From an uncultured Clostridium sp. (GTDB taxonomy: Bacteria > Bacillota > Clostridia > TANB77 > CAG-508), in NCBI GenBank assembly GCA_900557195.1, contig USRT01000005.1:26656-90655 (forward strand): 64,000 nucleotides of DNA. The letters are read 5' to 3'. The position numbers and the translations under genes are program-made. Position 1 is the stretch's first letter. Each line of letters opens with the position of its first letter. This document shows, piece after piece, positions 20,211 to 29,671 of this stretch. The notes under the pieces were generated by a model, which saw only the letters and a program-made list of their open reading frames with translations, was not told the DNA's origin and ran no database searches.

Positions 20211-20449
20211 GGTTAATGTTTTTTAGTTGTTATTTAAAGTAAAGTGCCAATAGTCCGGCTTATTGAATAGTCTTATATATTATAATAAAAAACAATTCTT
20301 CCAAGGCGCTTCAGTGTGTGCCAGATTTACATTTTAGAGACACAATATAAACAGAAACATTAATAACGGCTCAAGGTCAGAACTGTTTTTTATTATAATA
20401 TATAAGACTATTCAATAAGCCTACTTTGAGAAATCTAAAAACATTAACT
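20211..20449 (+). repeat. Repeat family A, copy 1: long-stem structured element
   Basis: A near-perfect long inverted repeat: GGCTTATTGAATAGTC onward (from 20257) pairs for about 38 bases with the arm ending ...CAATAAGCC at 20421. An outer stem GGTTAATGTTTTTTAG / CTAAAAACATTAAC extends it. The enclosed core of about 100 bases (CTTCCAAGGCG ... ATTAATAACG.CTCAAGGTCA) is nearly identical to copy 2 at 43.1 kb. It fills most of the gap between the coiled-coil gene and the RNase gene. It could be a structured RNA or a palindromic mobile element; no coding sequence is inside. Confidence 0.75.
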
Positions 20450-20542
20450 TGTAACAATAATTTACTAATTAATATAAATAAATATAAAAATTTAAATTAA
20501 TTTGATAATACTAATTTGTATAGATGAAAGGATTGTATTTTT

Positions 20543-22192
20543 ATGAAAGTTACTTTTTTAGGAGCAACAAAAACTGTTACTGGTTCTAATTTTTTAGTAG
20601 AAGGAGCTGGCAAGAAATTCTTGGTGGATTGTGGAATGTATCAAGGTCAAGCGACAGACGAATTACAAAATGAAGCTCCATTTTTGTTTGATGTTAATGA
20701 AATTGACTTTATGCTATTAACACATGCTCATATAGATCATTCAGGTAGAATTCCTAAGTTATATAATGAAGGATACAAGAATCCTATTTTTGCAACAAAG
20801 GCAACTTGTGATTTATGTTCTATAATGTTACCAGATAGTGGACATATACAAGAAATGGAAGCTGAATGGAAAAATAAAAAAAGAAAGAGAAAAGGTGAAA
20901 AAGAGATTCCACCAATATATACAGCAGAAGATGCTGCAAGATGTTTAGAAGTTTTTAGACCAATAAAATATGATGAATTAATTGAAATAGATCCAAATAT
21001 TCATGTTAGATTTAATGATGCAGGACATATGTTAGGTTCTAGTATAATTGAAATTTGGGTAAGAGAAGATGATAAGGAAACTAAAATTGTATTTACGGGA
21101 GATATAGGAAACAATGATATTCCATTATTATCAGAGCCTACAATGATTGAGAGTGCTGATTTTCTAGTTATGGAATCTACATATGGTAATAGACTTCATA
21201 TAAGAAATGACGAAAAAGCAGAAGAGTTTTTAAAAATTGTTTCAGAAACATTAGATAAAGGCGGTACAGTAGTAATTCCTTCTTTTGCAGTAGGAAGAAC
21301 ACAGGAAATTTTATATGAACTAAATAATTTAAAAGAAACAAAACATGATGAAGAATTTTATAGAGAATATGAAACCGTTATGAGAGCTCCTGTATATGTA
21401 GATAGTCCGCTTGCAATTTCAGCAACAGAAGTTTTTGAAGACAATATGGATTTATTTGATGAAGAAACTAAAAAGATTATGCAAAGTGGAGATAATCCTT
21501 TAGAATTCCCAGGACTTAAATTTACGAAAACAGCAGATGAATCAAAAGAATTAAATGAAAGTAATGAGTCTGCAATTATAATATCTGCAAGCGGCATGTG
21601 TGAAGTTGGTCGTATTAAACATCATTTAAAACATAATTTATGGAATCCAAATAATACTATTTTATTTGTAGGATATCAAGCACCAGGAACACTTGGTAGA
21701 AAAATTGTAGATGGAGCAAAAACAGTAAAAATATTTGGAGAAGAAATCGCAGTTAATGCAAGAATAGAATATATAGAAGGATATTCAGGTCATGCAGATC
21801 AAGAATGGCTACTTAATTTTATATATTCATTCTTCACAAAACCAAAACATATCTTTTTAGTCCATGGAGAACCAGAAGGACAAAAAGTATTAAGAGATAA
21901 AATTATACAAAATACAGAGATTCCAGTTACTATCCCAGAATTTGGAGAATGCTATGAATTAGATGATAACATAAATGTAGTAGGTAAAGTAGAAAATAAA
22001 CGAGCAAAAGAATACGTACGTCTTGAAGTATTAGGAAGAATGCAAACATTAAAAGAAGAACTAGAAGATATGGAATCTATAGTAAAAGAAGATATTTTAA
22101 CAGAATATGCAAATGACGAAGAAATAGCTAAATTAAACGATAGAATTAAGGAACTAGAACGACAAATTGTTAAAATTGTCGAAAACAAATAA
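20543..22192 (+). CDS. MBL-fold/beta-CASP RNase
   Basis: A 549-residue metallo-beta-lactamase-fold nuclease of the CPSF/Ysh1-like group. The zinc motif THAHIDHSG is near residue 68, GHMLGSS near 163 and FTGDIG near 185. The beta-CASP insert shows SFAVGRTQEILYEL and SASGMCEVGRIKHHL. The C-terminal RMMBL region has GYSGHADQEWL and FLVHGEPEGQ. It ends in a coiled coil. The family cuts or trims RNA; the cellular target is unknown. It stands alone between repeat families A and B. Confidence 0.9.
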   Translation: MKVTFLGATKTVTGSNFLVEGAGKKFLVDCGMYQGQATDELQNEAPFLFDVNEIDFMLLTHAHIDHSGRIPKLYNEGYKNPIFATKATCDLCSIMLPDSGHIQEMEAEWKNKKRKRKGEKEIPPIYTAEDAARCLEVFRPIKYDELIEIDPNIHVRFNDAGHMLGSSIIEIWVREDDKETKIVFTGDIGNNDIPLLSEPTMIESADFLVMESTYGNRLHIRNDEKAEEFLKIVSETLDKGGTVVIPSFAVGRTQEILYELNNLKETKHDEEFYREYETVMRAPVYVDSPLAISATEVFEDNMDLFDEETKKIMQSGDNPLEFPGLKFTKTADESKELNESNESAIIISASGMCEVGRIKHHLKHNLWNPNNTILFVGYQAPGTLGRKIVDGAKTVKIFGEEIAVNARIEYIEGYSGHADQEWLLNFIYSFFTKPKHIFLVHGEPEGQKVLRDKIIQNTEIPVTIPEFGECYELDDNINVVGKVENKRAKEYVRLEVLGRMQTLKEELEDMESIVKEDILTEYANDEEIAKLNDRIKELERQIVKIVENK

Positions 22193-22228
22193 ATACAGAT
22201 ACAGAAAAATAATAAAAACAGTAGAGTA

Positions 22229-22396
22229 GTGCAGGGGGATTTATATATTAAAATGCAGTGATGCGCAGTTTGGGAGGACTCATATTCATACAGATTAGCC
22301 AGATTAACTGTTCAAACTATGAAATTTGTACACACTTGCTTATATGACTAGTCCGACCAGCAAAGAACGAAATTTTAATATATAAATCCCCCTGCA
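22229..22396 (+). repeat. Repeat family B, copy 1: long-stem structured element
   Basis: GTGCAGGGGGATTTATATAT... pairs perfectly over about 26 bases with the right arm ending ...CCCCCTGCAC at 22396. The core between the arms (GATGCGCAGTTTGGGAGGACTC, CAGATTAGCCAGATTAACTG, CTAGTCCGACCAGCAAAGAACG) recurs inverted at 34.9-35.1 kb, where the arms differ. It lies between the RNase and GH15 genes. Confidence 0.75.
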
Positions 22397-22464
22397 CGGA
22401 TTAAACTTATTGCTAATTTAAAAAACAAGAAAAACAAACAACAAAAGATAAAGGAAGGAATATT

Positions 22465-24407
22465 ATGAATAATAAATATATTAATGATGCCTTAATCGGA
22501 AACGGAAAAATGCTAGTAAGTTTTTCTAAACAAGGAGAACTACTTAGACTAGCATATCCAACAATAGACTATAAACAAAATATAGACTTTTTTCATGTAG
22601 GAATAAAAATAAACGACTCTGCTATTATATATCTACACGATGATATAAATAACCATTATGAACAAAGTTATGTAGAAAATACAAACATTTTAACTACTAA
22701 TATAGAAAATACATATTTTAATTTAAATATTAAACAAATTGACTTTGTCACAATAAAAAAAGATGTTTTAATGAAACAATATATATTAAAAAATAATAAT
22801 ACAATAGATATGGATATAAATTTCTTAATACATTCTGAATTTATAAGTAGTACCAATAATCAGGTATCAGCAAGAATTTTCAATGATGCTTTATTACAGT
22901 ACGACTATGAAAATACTTTTGCTATTTTTTCGAGTGAAATAATAGCTGCTAAACAATTGCATAATAGCAAAGATAATATTAAAAGTGGCGAAATTTACGG
23001 AAAAGATTATATAGGAATGACAAGAGACTCGAGTATTTCATATAATTTAGGTACCCTGAAACCAGGAGAAGAAAAGAAGATATGTATATATATTTATGCA
23101 AAAGAAAATGATAAATCAAATTCATTTGAAGATATAGCAAATGAAATAGATAAATTAAAAAAAATAGATATAGAAAAAGAATATAATGATGTAAAAAGAT
23201 ATTGGGAAAAATACGTAGAAAAATATTATTCTCTAAAAAGAAAAGACTATAATGAAAAAATATACAAAATATATAAAAGAACAATTTTACTTTTCCCACT
23301 TCTTACAAATAAAGAGACCGGCGGAATTATTGCTGGAATGGAAATAGACGAGAAAAAGGAAATGTGCGGTGGATATCGGATATTGTTGGACAAGAGATGC
23401 AAGCTTTATAGTAAAAGCAATAGATTTATTAGGTATGCACAAAGAAGCAGAGAAGTTTTATAATATATTTTGCAAAAAGACACAAAGCAAAAATGGTATG
23501 TGGGAACAACGCTTTTATACAAATGGTGCTTTAGCACCATGTTGGGGATATCAAATAGATGAAACAGCAAGTGTTATATATGGTATATATGAACATTATA
23601 AAATTACAAAAGAAGAAAAGTTTTTAAAAGATAATCTAAAAATGTGCGAAAAAGCTTTAGCATTTTTAATAAAATACATTAAGAATTTATTGAATATAGA
23701 AGAAACAGATACTGTAAAAAAAGAGCTAATAGAAAAATATGAATATAAAGATAGCATATATAAACATGTTAGTTATGATTTATGGGAGATGAATGAAGGA
23801 ATACATCTATATTCTTTAGCAAGTATCTATGCAAGTTTTAATTCTATGATAAACATATATGATTGTATAAAAGATGAATATAAAAATAATAGAATAAAAC
23901 AAGAAAAAATAGAAAAAACAAAGCAGGAATTAGAAGAGTATAATACCAAAATAAAAAAATATATACAAAATAATTTATATGATGATAAACAAAAGATATT
24001 GCTAAGAAATGGAGCAGATAACAAAACAGATATTAGCATGCTAGGTGTAGTATATCCTTTTGAATTATTTTCTGCTAAAGAGAAAATAATAGCAAATACT
24101 GTAGAAAAAATAAATATGACATTAAGAACATATACTCGGAGGATATCTAAGATTTCAAGATGACCATTATATAGGAGGAAATAACCCTTGGATTATTGCA
24201 ACTTTATGGATGGCTATGTATTATAGTAAGATAGGAAATAAAAAGAAATTTTTAGAATGTTTTGATTTTGTGATTAATTCTTGCACAGAACATGGATTTT
24301 TAGCAGAACAAGTTGATAATAATAGTTTAAAATCAAATTGGGTAATTGGTCTTGGATGGTCTCATGCAATGTTTATAATTGCACTTGATTGGTTGGAAGA
24401 AATATAG
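22465..24407 (+). CDS. Glycoside hydrolase family 15 (glucoamylase-like), with +1 shifts at CGG 23377 and 24137
   Basis: Probable exo-acting glucosidase of the GH15 fold. An N-terminal beta domain (about 1-260) precedes the alpha/alpha toroid. CGG 23377 falls in GGY-G-YCWTRDAS, the family's GYCWxRDA motif; skipping the C restores it. CGG 24137 falls in YT-G-GYLRFQDDHYIGGNNPW, again a GH15 signature. Further motifs are WEQRFYTNGALAPCW and, near the end, FLAEQVD...WSHAM, which includes a probable catalytic Glu. The joined protein is 646 residues; unshifted it would be three inactive pieces. No signal peptide, so it is cytoplasmic, perhaps acting on stored glucan or oligosaccharides. The start has AGGAAGG upstream. 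Confidence 0.92.
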
Positions 24408-24471
24408 AAATGGTGGATTTAGGATTTTACAAGTATATGATATAGAGATAGATAAAAGGAGAGATTTTATT

Positions 24472-24897
24472 ATGGAATGGAAATATGTAAAAAAATTAGT
24501 AGATAAAACATGTTTTGAGAATATTGAAAATACATATGCCATTAAACTACCACAATGTTTAAAAGATTTAATATTAGAATATAATGGTGGAAGACCAGAT
24601 AAAAGATGCTTTGACACTAAAAATAGTAAAGAAATAGTTATGCAAGGTCTAATTTCATATAATAAAGATGATAAAGGAAATATATATGTGTATGATGAAA
24701 TATTTAAAAAAGGATATATACCTTTTGCAATTACAGAATTTGGAGATGTAATTTGTATAAATATAAACAATCAAAATATAGAATTATATTTGCATGAATT
24801 AGGTGACTTTGAGTTTATCTGTAATGATTTGAGTGAATTTATAAAAGATTTAGATAAAGAAGATTTACAGGATTTTTTAAGAGAAAAAAAGAATTAA
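24472..24897 (+). CDS. SMI1/KNR4 (SUKH) family protein
   Basis: A 141-residue protein with the SUKH layout: an N-terminal helix, then LPQCLKDLILEYNGGRPD near residues 24-41, and later PFAITEFGDVICININ near 85. SUKH proteins are often immunity proteins against polymorphic toxins, but many stand alone. No toxin gene is adjacent. The ATG at 24472 has GGAGAG upstream. It follows GH15 by 64 bases and may be co-transcribed. Confidence 0.8.
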   Translation: MEWKYVKKLVDKTCFENIENTYAIKLPQCLKDLILEYNGGRPDKRCFDTKNSKEIVMQGLISYNKDDKGNIYVYDEIFKKGYIPFAITEFGDVICININNQNIELYLHELGDFEFICNDLSEFIKDLDKEDLQDFLREKKN

Positions 24898-25016
24898 TCT
24901 AACCTTGAGTTCCGATTTGTGAAATAGTATATTTCCAGATAAAAATCTATTAATAAATTGCATAAACATACAATTGTAACTGTAAATGATGAATTATATG
25001 TAGAAAAGATTTAATA

Positions 25017-25066
25017 TAAAAATGGATATTTATAATTTTTTTGAATTTATAAATATCCATTTTTTA
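25017..25066 (+). terminator. Hairpin terminator, left flank of the ORF6N gene
   Basis: AATGGATATTTATAA pairs with TTATAAATATCCATT, then five T. A near-identical hairpin follows the ORF6N gene at 26150. Between 24898 and here no gene is visible. Confidence 0.75.
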
Positions 25067-25201
25067 CTTGAATTTTACAAATTATTCATACATTATGCTT
25101 ACTATGTCTAAAGTTATGGAAATGGACTTAAGCAGGGCAAAACAAAGTTACATTATATCTTTTTAATAGTATAAATCTTAAACTTAAAATATATAAAAGT
25201 C

Positions 25202-25230
25202 TTGACATCAACAAACAAATGTTTTATAAT
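25202..25230 (+). promoter_or_regulatory. Strong promoter of the ORF6N gene
   Basis: Perfect TTGACA at 25202-25207, exactly 17 bases, perfect TATAAT at 25225-25230. The start codon is 29 bases downstream. This is the closest match to consensus in the window. Confidence 0.8.
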
Positions 25231-25258
25231 ATATGCACTATGAAAAGGATGTGAAGTT

Positions 25259-26143
25259 ATGGAAGAAAACCAATTAGTGATTCAAAATGAATTACATAAC
25301 GAAAATATAAAAAACTTAATATATATTATAAGAGGAAAACAAGTAATGTTGGATAGTGATGTAGCAAGACTATATCATTATGAAACAAGAAGAATAAATG
25401 AAACAGTAAAAAGAAATATTGAGCGTTTTCCAGTAGAGTTCTGTTTTCAATTAAGTAATAGTGAGTATGAATTTTTGAAGTCGCAATTTGCGACTTCAAA
25501 TACTCGTGGAGGAAAACAAAAGTTGCCTTATGTTTTTACAGAAAAAGGAGTTTTAATGCTCTCAGGATTGTTAAAAAATGAAATAGCTATTGAAGTAAGT
25601 ATAAAAATAGTAGAAGCATTTGTAGAAATGAGAAAATTTATAGTTTCAAACGGACAAGTATTTGAAAGACTAATAAATGTCGAATATAAATTGCTAGAAC
25701 ATGATAAAAAATTTGATGAAGTTTTTAAACAGTTTCAACTTGGAGAAAATATCAAACAAAGGATATTTTTTAATGGTCAAATATATGATGCATATAGTTT
25801 GATTATAGATATTATAAAAAAAGCGAATAACAAGATTTTAATAATAGACAATTACATTGATGATAGTGTTTTGAAAATGTTAACTAAAAAGAAAGATAAT
25901 GTAGAAATAGTTATTTTAACATCAGACAAAAGTAATATTGGAAATTTGGATATTACAAAATTTAATAAAGAATATCCTATATTAAAAGTTGCTAAAACAA
26001 ACAAATTTCATGATAGATTTATTGTAGTAGATAATAAAGAAATGTATCACCTAGGGGCATCTATAAAAGACTTGGGTAGAAAATGTTTTGGAATCAACAA
26101 AATAGAAGACATAGAAATTATAAAGAAAATTGTTAACTTATAA
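25259..26143 (+). CDS. ORF6N-domain DNA-binding protein with C-terminal PLD-like domain
   Basis: 294 residues. The N-terminal ORF6N domain is clear (IRGKQVMLDSDVARLYHYETRRINETVKRN, then FQLSNSEYEFLKSQFATS and FTEKGVLMLSGLL). The C-terminal part (about 165-290) carries KILIIDNYIDD and FHDRFIVVDN, which resembles a phospholipase D-like nuclease half-site with HDR in place of HxK. ORF6N proteins are typical of phages and mobile elements. The gene has its own consensus promoter and is bracketed by near-identical hairpins, so it looks like an inserted cassette. A perfect palindrome at about 25479-25499 lies in the conserved SQFATS coding stretch. Confidence 0.85.
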   Translation: MEENQLVIQNELHNENIKNLIYIIRGKQVMLDSDVARLYHYETRRINETVKRNIERFPVEFCFQLSNSEYEFLKSQFATSNTRGGKQKLPYVFTEKGVLMLSGLLKNEIAIEVSIKIVEAFVEMRKFIVSNGQVFERLINVEYKLLEHDKKFDEVFKQFQLGENIKQRIFFNGQIYDAYSLIIDIIKKANNKILIIDNYIDDSVLKMLTKKKDNVEIVILTSDKSNIGNLDITKFNKEYPILKVAKTNKFHDRFIVVDNKEMYHLGASIKDLGRKCFGINKIEDIEIIKKIVNL

Positions 26144-26149
26144 ATAATA

Positions 26150-26196
26150 AAAAACATATTTATAATTTTTTAGAATTTATAAATATTCATTTTTGA
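26150..26196 (+). terminator. Hairpin terminator, right flank of the ORF6N gene
   Basis: CATATTTATAA pairs with TTATAAATATTCA, then T-rich. It matches the hairpin at 25017-25066 almost base for base, so it forms a direct repeat around the ORF6N gene. Confidence 0.7.
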
Positions 26197-26679
26197 TGGA
26201 ATTCGGCTAATTTATTAAATAGATTCATCTGAATTAATTTATGTTTATACTATTCGAACAAAGTTTGTTAGGGTTAATATCTTATACTATTAGCAAAAAG
26301 TAATCTGAAAGTTATTGGTTCAGAAAAAATTTAGGCAGAAGTGCCCAGAATAGAATGAATAAAATATATTGAAGTAAATTCAAATGACTTACAAATAATA
26401 GCATGAGAATAATCAAAAGTCAACTTTAAAAATAAAAAACTTACTTGATAAAAATGATTTGATATAGTAGAATTATACCATTATGAAAGTTAGGTAATAT
26501 GATATAAGGAAATACCTTTATAATGATTTACAATCTTATCGATATATTAATAATATCAAGATAAAAGCATATCTTGATATGTTTAGAATAGCTAATAATA
26601 AAACACAAAAAGATAATAGTTTTTAAGTATATAGTTCTAAATAAAAACTTATAAATATCTTAAACAAAACGGAGGAGAA
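26197..26679 (+). other. Intergenic stretch without a supported gene
   Basis: About 480 bases with only short, broken reading frames. One hairpin stands out: ATATCAAGAT at 26553-26562 pairs with ATCTTGATAT at 26571-26580 around a six-base loop, without a clear T run. A decayed gene is possible; I cannot identify one. GGAGG just before 26680 is the ribosome site of the transporter gene. Confidence 0.5.
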
Positions 26680-27942
26680 ATGAAGCAAAAAATACCAATA
26701 AAGGTAATAATGAAAACATTTTTATTTGTTTTACCATATATACTAGTAGAATTTACCAATACTTTATTAGTAACAATAGATAAATCAATATCAAACTCAA
26801 TAGGAAAAACAGCAATAATAGTTTTTTCATCATTTATAACGTTAAACTGGGCTATAAATACAATTCAATCATGCATAGGAACATCTCATACTATAGTATT
26901 AGTAAGAGATAGAAAAAATGCAAAACAAATAAATAGTTCAGCTATGTGTATAGAAGTTATAAGTTCTATAATAATAGCATTTGTAATATTTATATTTTCA
27001 AAGCAGATTACATATGTATATAATTTAGAAAATGATGCACGTGAGATATTATCAATAATATTAAAATTAAAAGCTATACAATTACCGATATTAGCTATTG
27101 GATATATTCCTAAAAATATATTGAAGGTAGAAACAAAAACAAGTGTAATTTGGGTTATAACAGTAATTTCTTCTATGGTTAATATATTAGGAGATTACTT
27201 AAGTATAAAATTAGGGTACAATGAAGTTGGAATTTATGTTGCAACAATAATATCCACTTTTGTAAATACTATATTATTATTAATTTTTTCAAAATTTAGA
27301 TTATACAAAATTGCATCTAACTATATAAAGGAAATATTGAATTTTGCCAAGGATCTTATATTTAATAAAATAATGCAAAGAATTGTAAATATCTACTATA
27401 CTAGTGTAGCTAGTTCATTTGGAACAAATATATATGCAATTCATTGTATATGTGGAACTATAATAGATACTTTGTGTGAAATAATAGAAGGTTATTATTC
27501 AGGATTATTGGTTGAATATTCTAATGATATAGAATCAAAAAGAGAAGGTCTTCTTAAGAAAGTGGATACAGTTCAAATATATGGTATAATTTTTTCTAGT
27601 TTATTACTGCCGATATTTATATATCCAATATGGTATATGCTTGGAAGAGCTGTTCAATGGAATGATTGCAATCCGTATATATGGTTATATTCTATAGAGT
27701 TTATAGCTACAGTAGCAGGATGCAATTATAGAGCCTATTTATCTGCAAATAAAGATACAAAAGCAATTAGAATGATGGCTTTTATTGGTGGAATTTGTGT
27801 TAGAGTACCTTTTTGTTATTTTATTCAAAAATTCAATATGGGGTTATTTGGACTGTCAATTGCATGCGGGATTGATAGAATAGTTAGAGCAATGTATTTA
27901 AGAATATATATTAAAATAAATAACAAAAAATTGATTTCATAA
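26680..27942 (+). CDS. MATE-like multidrug/polysaccharide-flippase-fold transporter
   Basis: A 420-residue protein with about twelve hydrophobic segments arranged in two halves; no signal peptide. Charge pattern and the repeats LVTIDKSISNSIGKTAII and YTSVASSFGTNIYAIH in equivalent places of the two halves resemble MATE-family antiporters (motif around an Asp/Asn-containing helix). Confidence in the broad fold is good; the substrate is unknown. GGAGGAG lies before the ATG. A fragment of an acetyltransferase-like gene follows. Confidence 0.75.
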   Translation: MKQKIPIKVIMKTFLFVLPYILVEFTNTLLVTIDKSISNSIGKTAIIVFSSFITLNWAINTIQSCIGTSHTIVLVRDRKNAKQINSSAMCIEVISSIIIAFVIFIFSKQITYVYNLENDAREILSIILKLKAIQLPILAIGYIPKNILKVETKTSVIWVITVISSMVNILGDYLSIKLGYNEVGIYVATIISTFVNTILLLIFSKFRLYKIASNYIKEILNFAKDLIFNKIMQRIVNIYYTSVASSFGTNIYAIHCICGTIIDTLCEIIEGYYSGLLVEYSNDIESKREGLLKKVDTVQIYGIIFSSLLLPIFIYPIWYMLGRAVQWNDCNPYIWLYSIEFIATVAGCNYRAYLSANKDTKAIRMMAFIGGICVRVPFCYFIQKFNMGLFGLSIACGIDRIVRAMYLRIYIKINNKKLIS

Positions 27943-27957
27943 AAGAAGGGGAAGATT

Positions 27958-28059
27958 ATGGAAGAAGAAGTGAATTTGAGATATATTGAAATTGATAATA
28001 ATAATCTGGAATTGGCTGTTAAGCTTCAAAATGAAATATATTCTTTTATTTATTTTTAA
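27958..28059 (+). pseudogene. Fragment of a GNAT acetyltransferase-like N terminus
   Basis: A 33-codon frame with a good GGGGAAG ribosome site encodes a stretch ending NNLELAVKLQNEIYSF, which looks like the first strand-helix of a GNAT acetyltransferase (LQNEIF is common there). It stops abruptly, and nothing downstream continues it. It could also be a real short peptide. Confidence 0.4.
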
Positions 28060-28083
28060 AAGTTATATGTAATATAAAATTAG

Positions 28084-28117
28084 AGAGGAGAGAATGTTAG
28101 AAATTTTTCTAACATAG
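28084..28117 (+). promoter_or_regulatory. radA leader: ribosome site, 7-residue ORF and hairpin
   Basis: GAGGAG at 28084-28089 is well spaced for an ATG at 28094 that opens a seven-residue ORF (MLEIFLT). The same bases form a hairpin, ATGTTAGAAA/TTTCTAACAT. The radA ATG at 28128 has no other good ribosome site nearby. Reinitiation or structure-guided start selection is possible. Confidence 0.4.
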
Positions 28118-28127
28118 AAATATAATA

Positions 28128-29499
28128 ATGGGGAAAACAAAAACTGTATTTGTGTGTAATAGTTGTGGATATGAATCTGCTAAATGGCTTGGAAAGTGTC
28201 CTCGGATGTAATGAATGGAATAGCTTTTATGAGGAAAAAATAAAAAAAGAATCATCTAATGTATTAATAAAAGGTGAGACCAAAAAAAGTACTACTCCTA
28301 AAAGTCTAAATGAAGTTGTAGGAAAAGATGCTACAAGAATAGGTACTGGCTCTGCTGAATTAGATAGAGTTTTAGGTGGAGGATTAGTAAAAGGTTCTTT
28401 AGTATTAGTTGGTGGTGAACCACGGAATTGGTAAATCTACATTAATATTGCAATTATGTGATAAGATGCAAGGAGAGCGGAAAGGTACTTTATGTATCAG
28501 GAGAAGAATCTGCAGAGCAGATTAAGATTCGTGCAGATAGATTAAAAATTAATAATGATGATATTTTGTTTTTAGGAGAAACAGACATAGATATAATACA
28601 AGAACAAATACTTTCTATAAATCCAAAACTTGTTATTATAGATTCTATACAAACAATGTACTCTGACGAGATAACTTCAGCTGCTGGAACTGTAAGCCAG
28701 GTAAGAGAAATAACAGCAAGAATAATGAAAATATGTAAAACAAATCAAATAACAACAATCATTATAGGACATGTTACTAAAGAAGGAAATATTGCAGGAC
28801 CTAGAGTTTTAGAACATATGGTAGATACAGTATTATATATAGAAGGTGAAAGATATTTTTCATATAGAATTTTAAGAGGTGTAAAAAATAGATTTGGGTC
28901 AACAAATGAAGTTGGAATGTTTGAAATGCAAAATGAGGGAATGGTTGAGATAACAAATCCATCATCAGTTCTTATTTCTGATAGAGAAGATAATCCACCA
29001 GGTTCTGTAATTGTTGCAAGTATGGAAGGAACAAGACCGCTTTTAATAGAACTTCAAGCATTAACTTCTCATACTGTTTTTGGGCTTCCAAGAAGAACTG
29101 CAAATGGAATTGATTACAATCGTTTAACATTACTTATGGCAGTACTTGAAAAAAAAGCAGGAATAAATCTTTCAAGTCAAGATGTATATTTAAATGTAGT
29201 AAGTGGAATAAAGATATCTGAACCAGCAGTGGATTTAGGAATAATAGCATGTGTGCTATCTAGTTATAAAAATATTAGTATACCAAAAGATTTATTAGTT
29301 ATGGGAGAGGTTCGGATTAACAGGAGAGATTCGATCTGTGAATTTTATCGATAAAAGATTAAAAGAAGCAGAAAAACTCGGATTTAAAACATGTTTAATT
29401 CCAGAAAATAACAAGAAACTATTGAAAGAAAGTTATAAATTAGATATAATAGGCATGAAAAATATAAATGATGCAATGAAAAGTTTAGGATTGAAATAA
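28128..29499 (+). CDS. radA: DNA repair protein RadA, with four +1 shifts at CGG 28203, 28423, 28478 and 29313
   Basis: Branch-migration ATPase in recombinational repair. All four in-frame CGG codons fall on family-conserved glycines. C28203: GKCP-G-CNEW, the zinc finger's second CxxC. C28423: GGEP-G-IGKST, the Walker A loop. C28478: QGE-G-KVLYVSGEES. C29313: GEV-G-LTGEIRSV, in the Lon-like domain. Skipping each C gives one continuous 455-residue RadA with normal length and a normal C terminus (...AMKSLGLK). Without any shift the product stops after 27 residues. The TAA stop lies inside the left arm of repeat D, which likely ends the transcript. disA follows, as in many Gram-positives. Confidence 0.95.
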
Positions 29500-29641
29500 A
29501 AAGTGTCAAAAAGGAAGTTGCCAAAAGGGACGGAGCATATTGACAATTTTTTATTAGAGTAGATGTGTTTTTATTTATATTAAATAAAAAACTGTCAATA
29601 TGCTCCGTCCCTTTTGGCAACTTCCTTTTTGACACTTTTTA
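29497..29641 (+). repeat. Repeat family D: perfect long inverted repeat
   Basis: AAAAGTGTCAAAAAGGAAGTTGCC... continues with GGGACGGAGCATATTGACA and is mirrored almost exactly by the right arm ending GACACTTTTT. Arms are about 48 bases with a loop of roughly 45 bases. It carries the radA stop codon in its left arm and can act as a bidirectional terminator. Degenerate pieces of the same sequence lie at 45190-45262. It looks like a small palindromic mobile repeat (MITE-like). Confidence 0.8.
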
Positions 29642-29671
29642 TGGCATCGGGGGAAAGAGGAGTGAATTAGT

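Noticed and set aside
20211..20449. Repeat families A-C as CRISPR arrays or riboswitches
   Set aside because: No regularly spaced short repeats, and no downstream gene in a consistent position or expression platform.
25479..25499. Perfect palindrome GAAGTCGCAATTTGCGACTTC as an operator
   Set aside because: It lies inside the conserved SQFATS coding stretch of the ORF6N domain, so coding constraint explains much of it.
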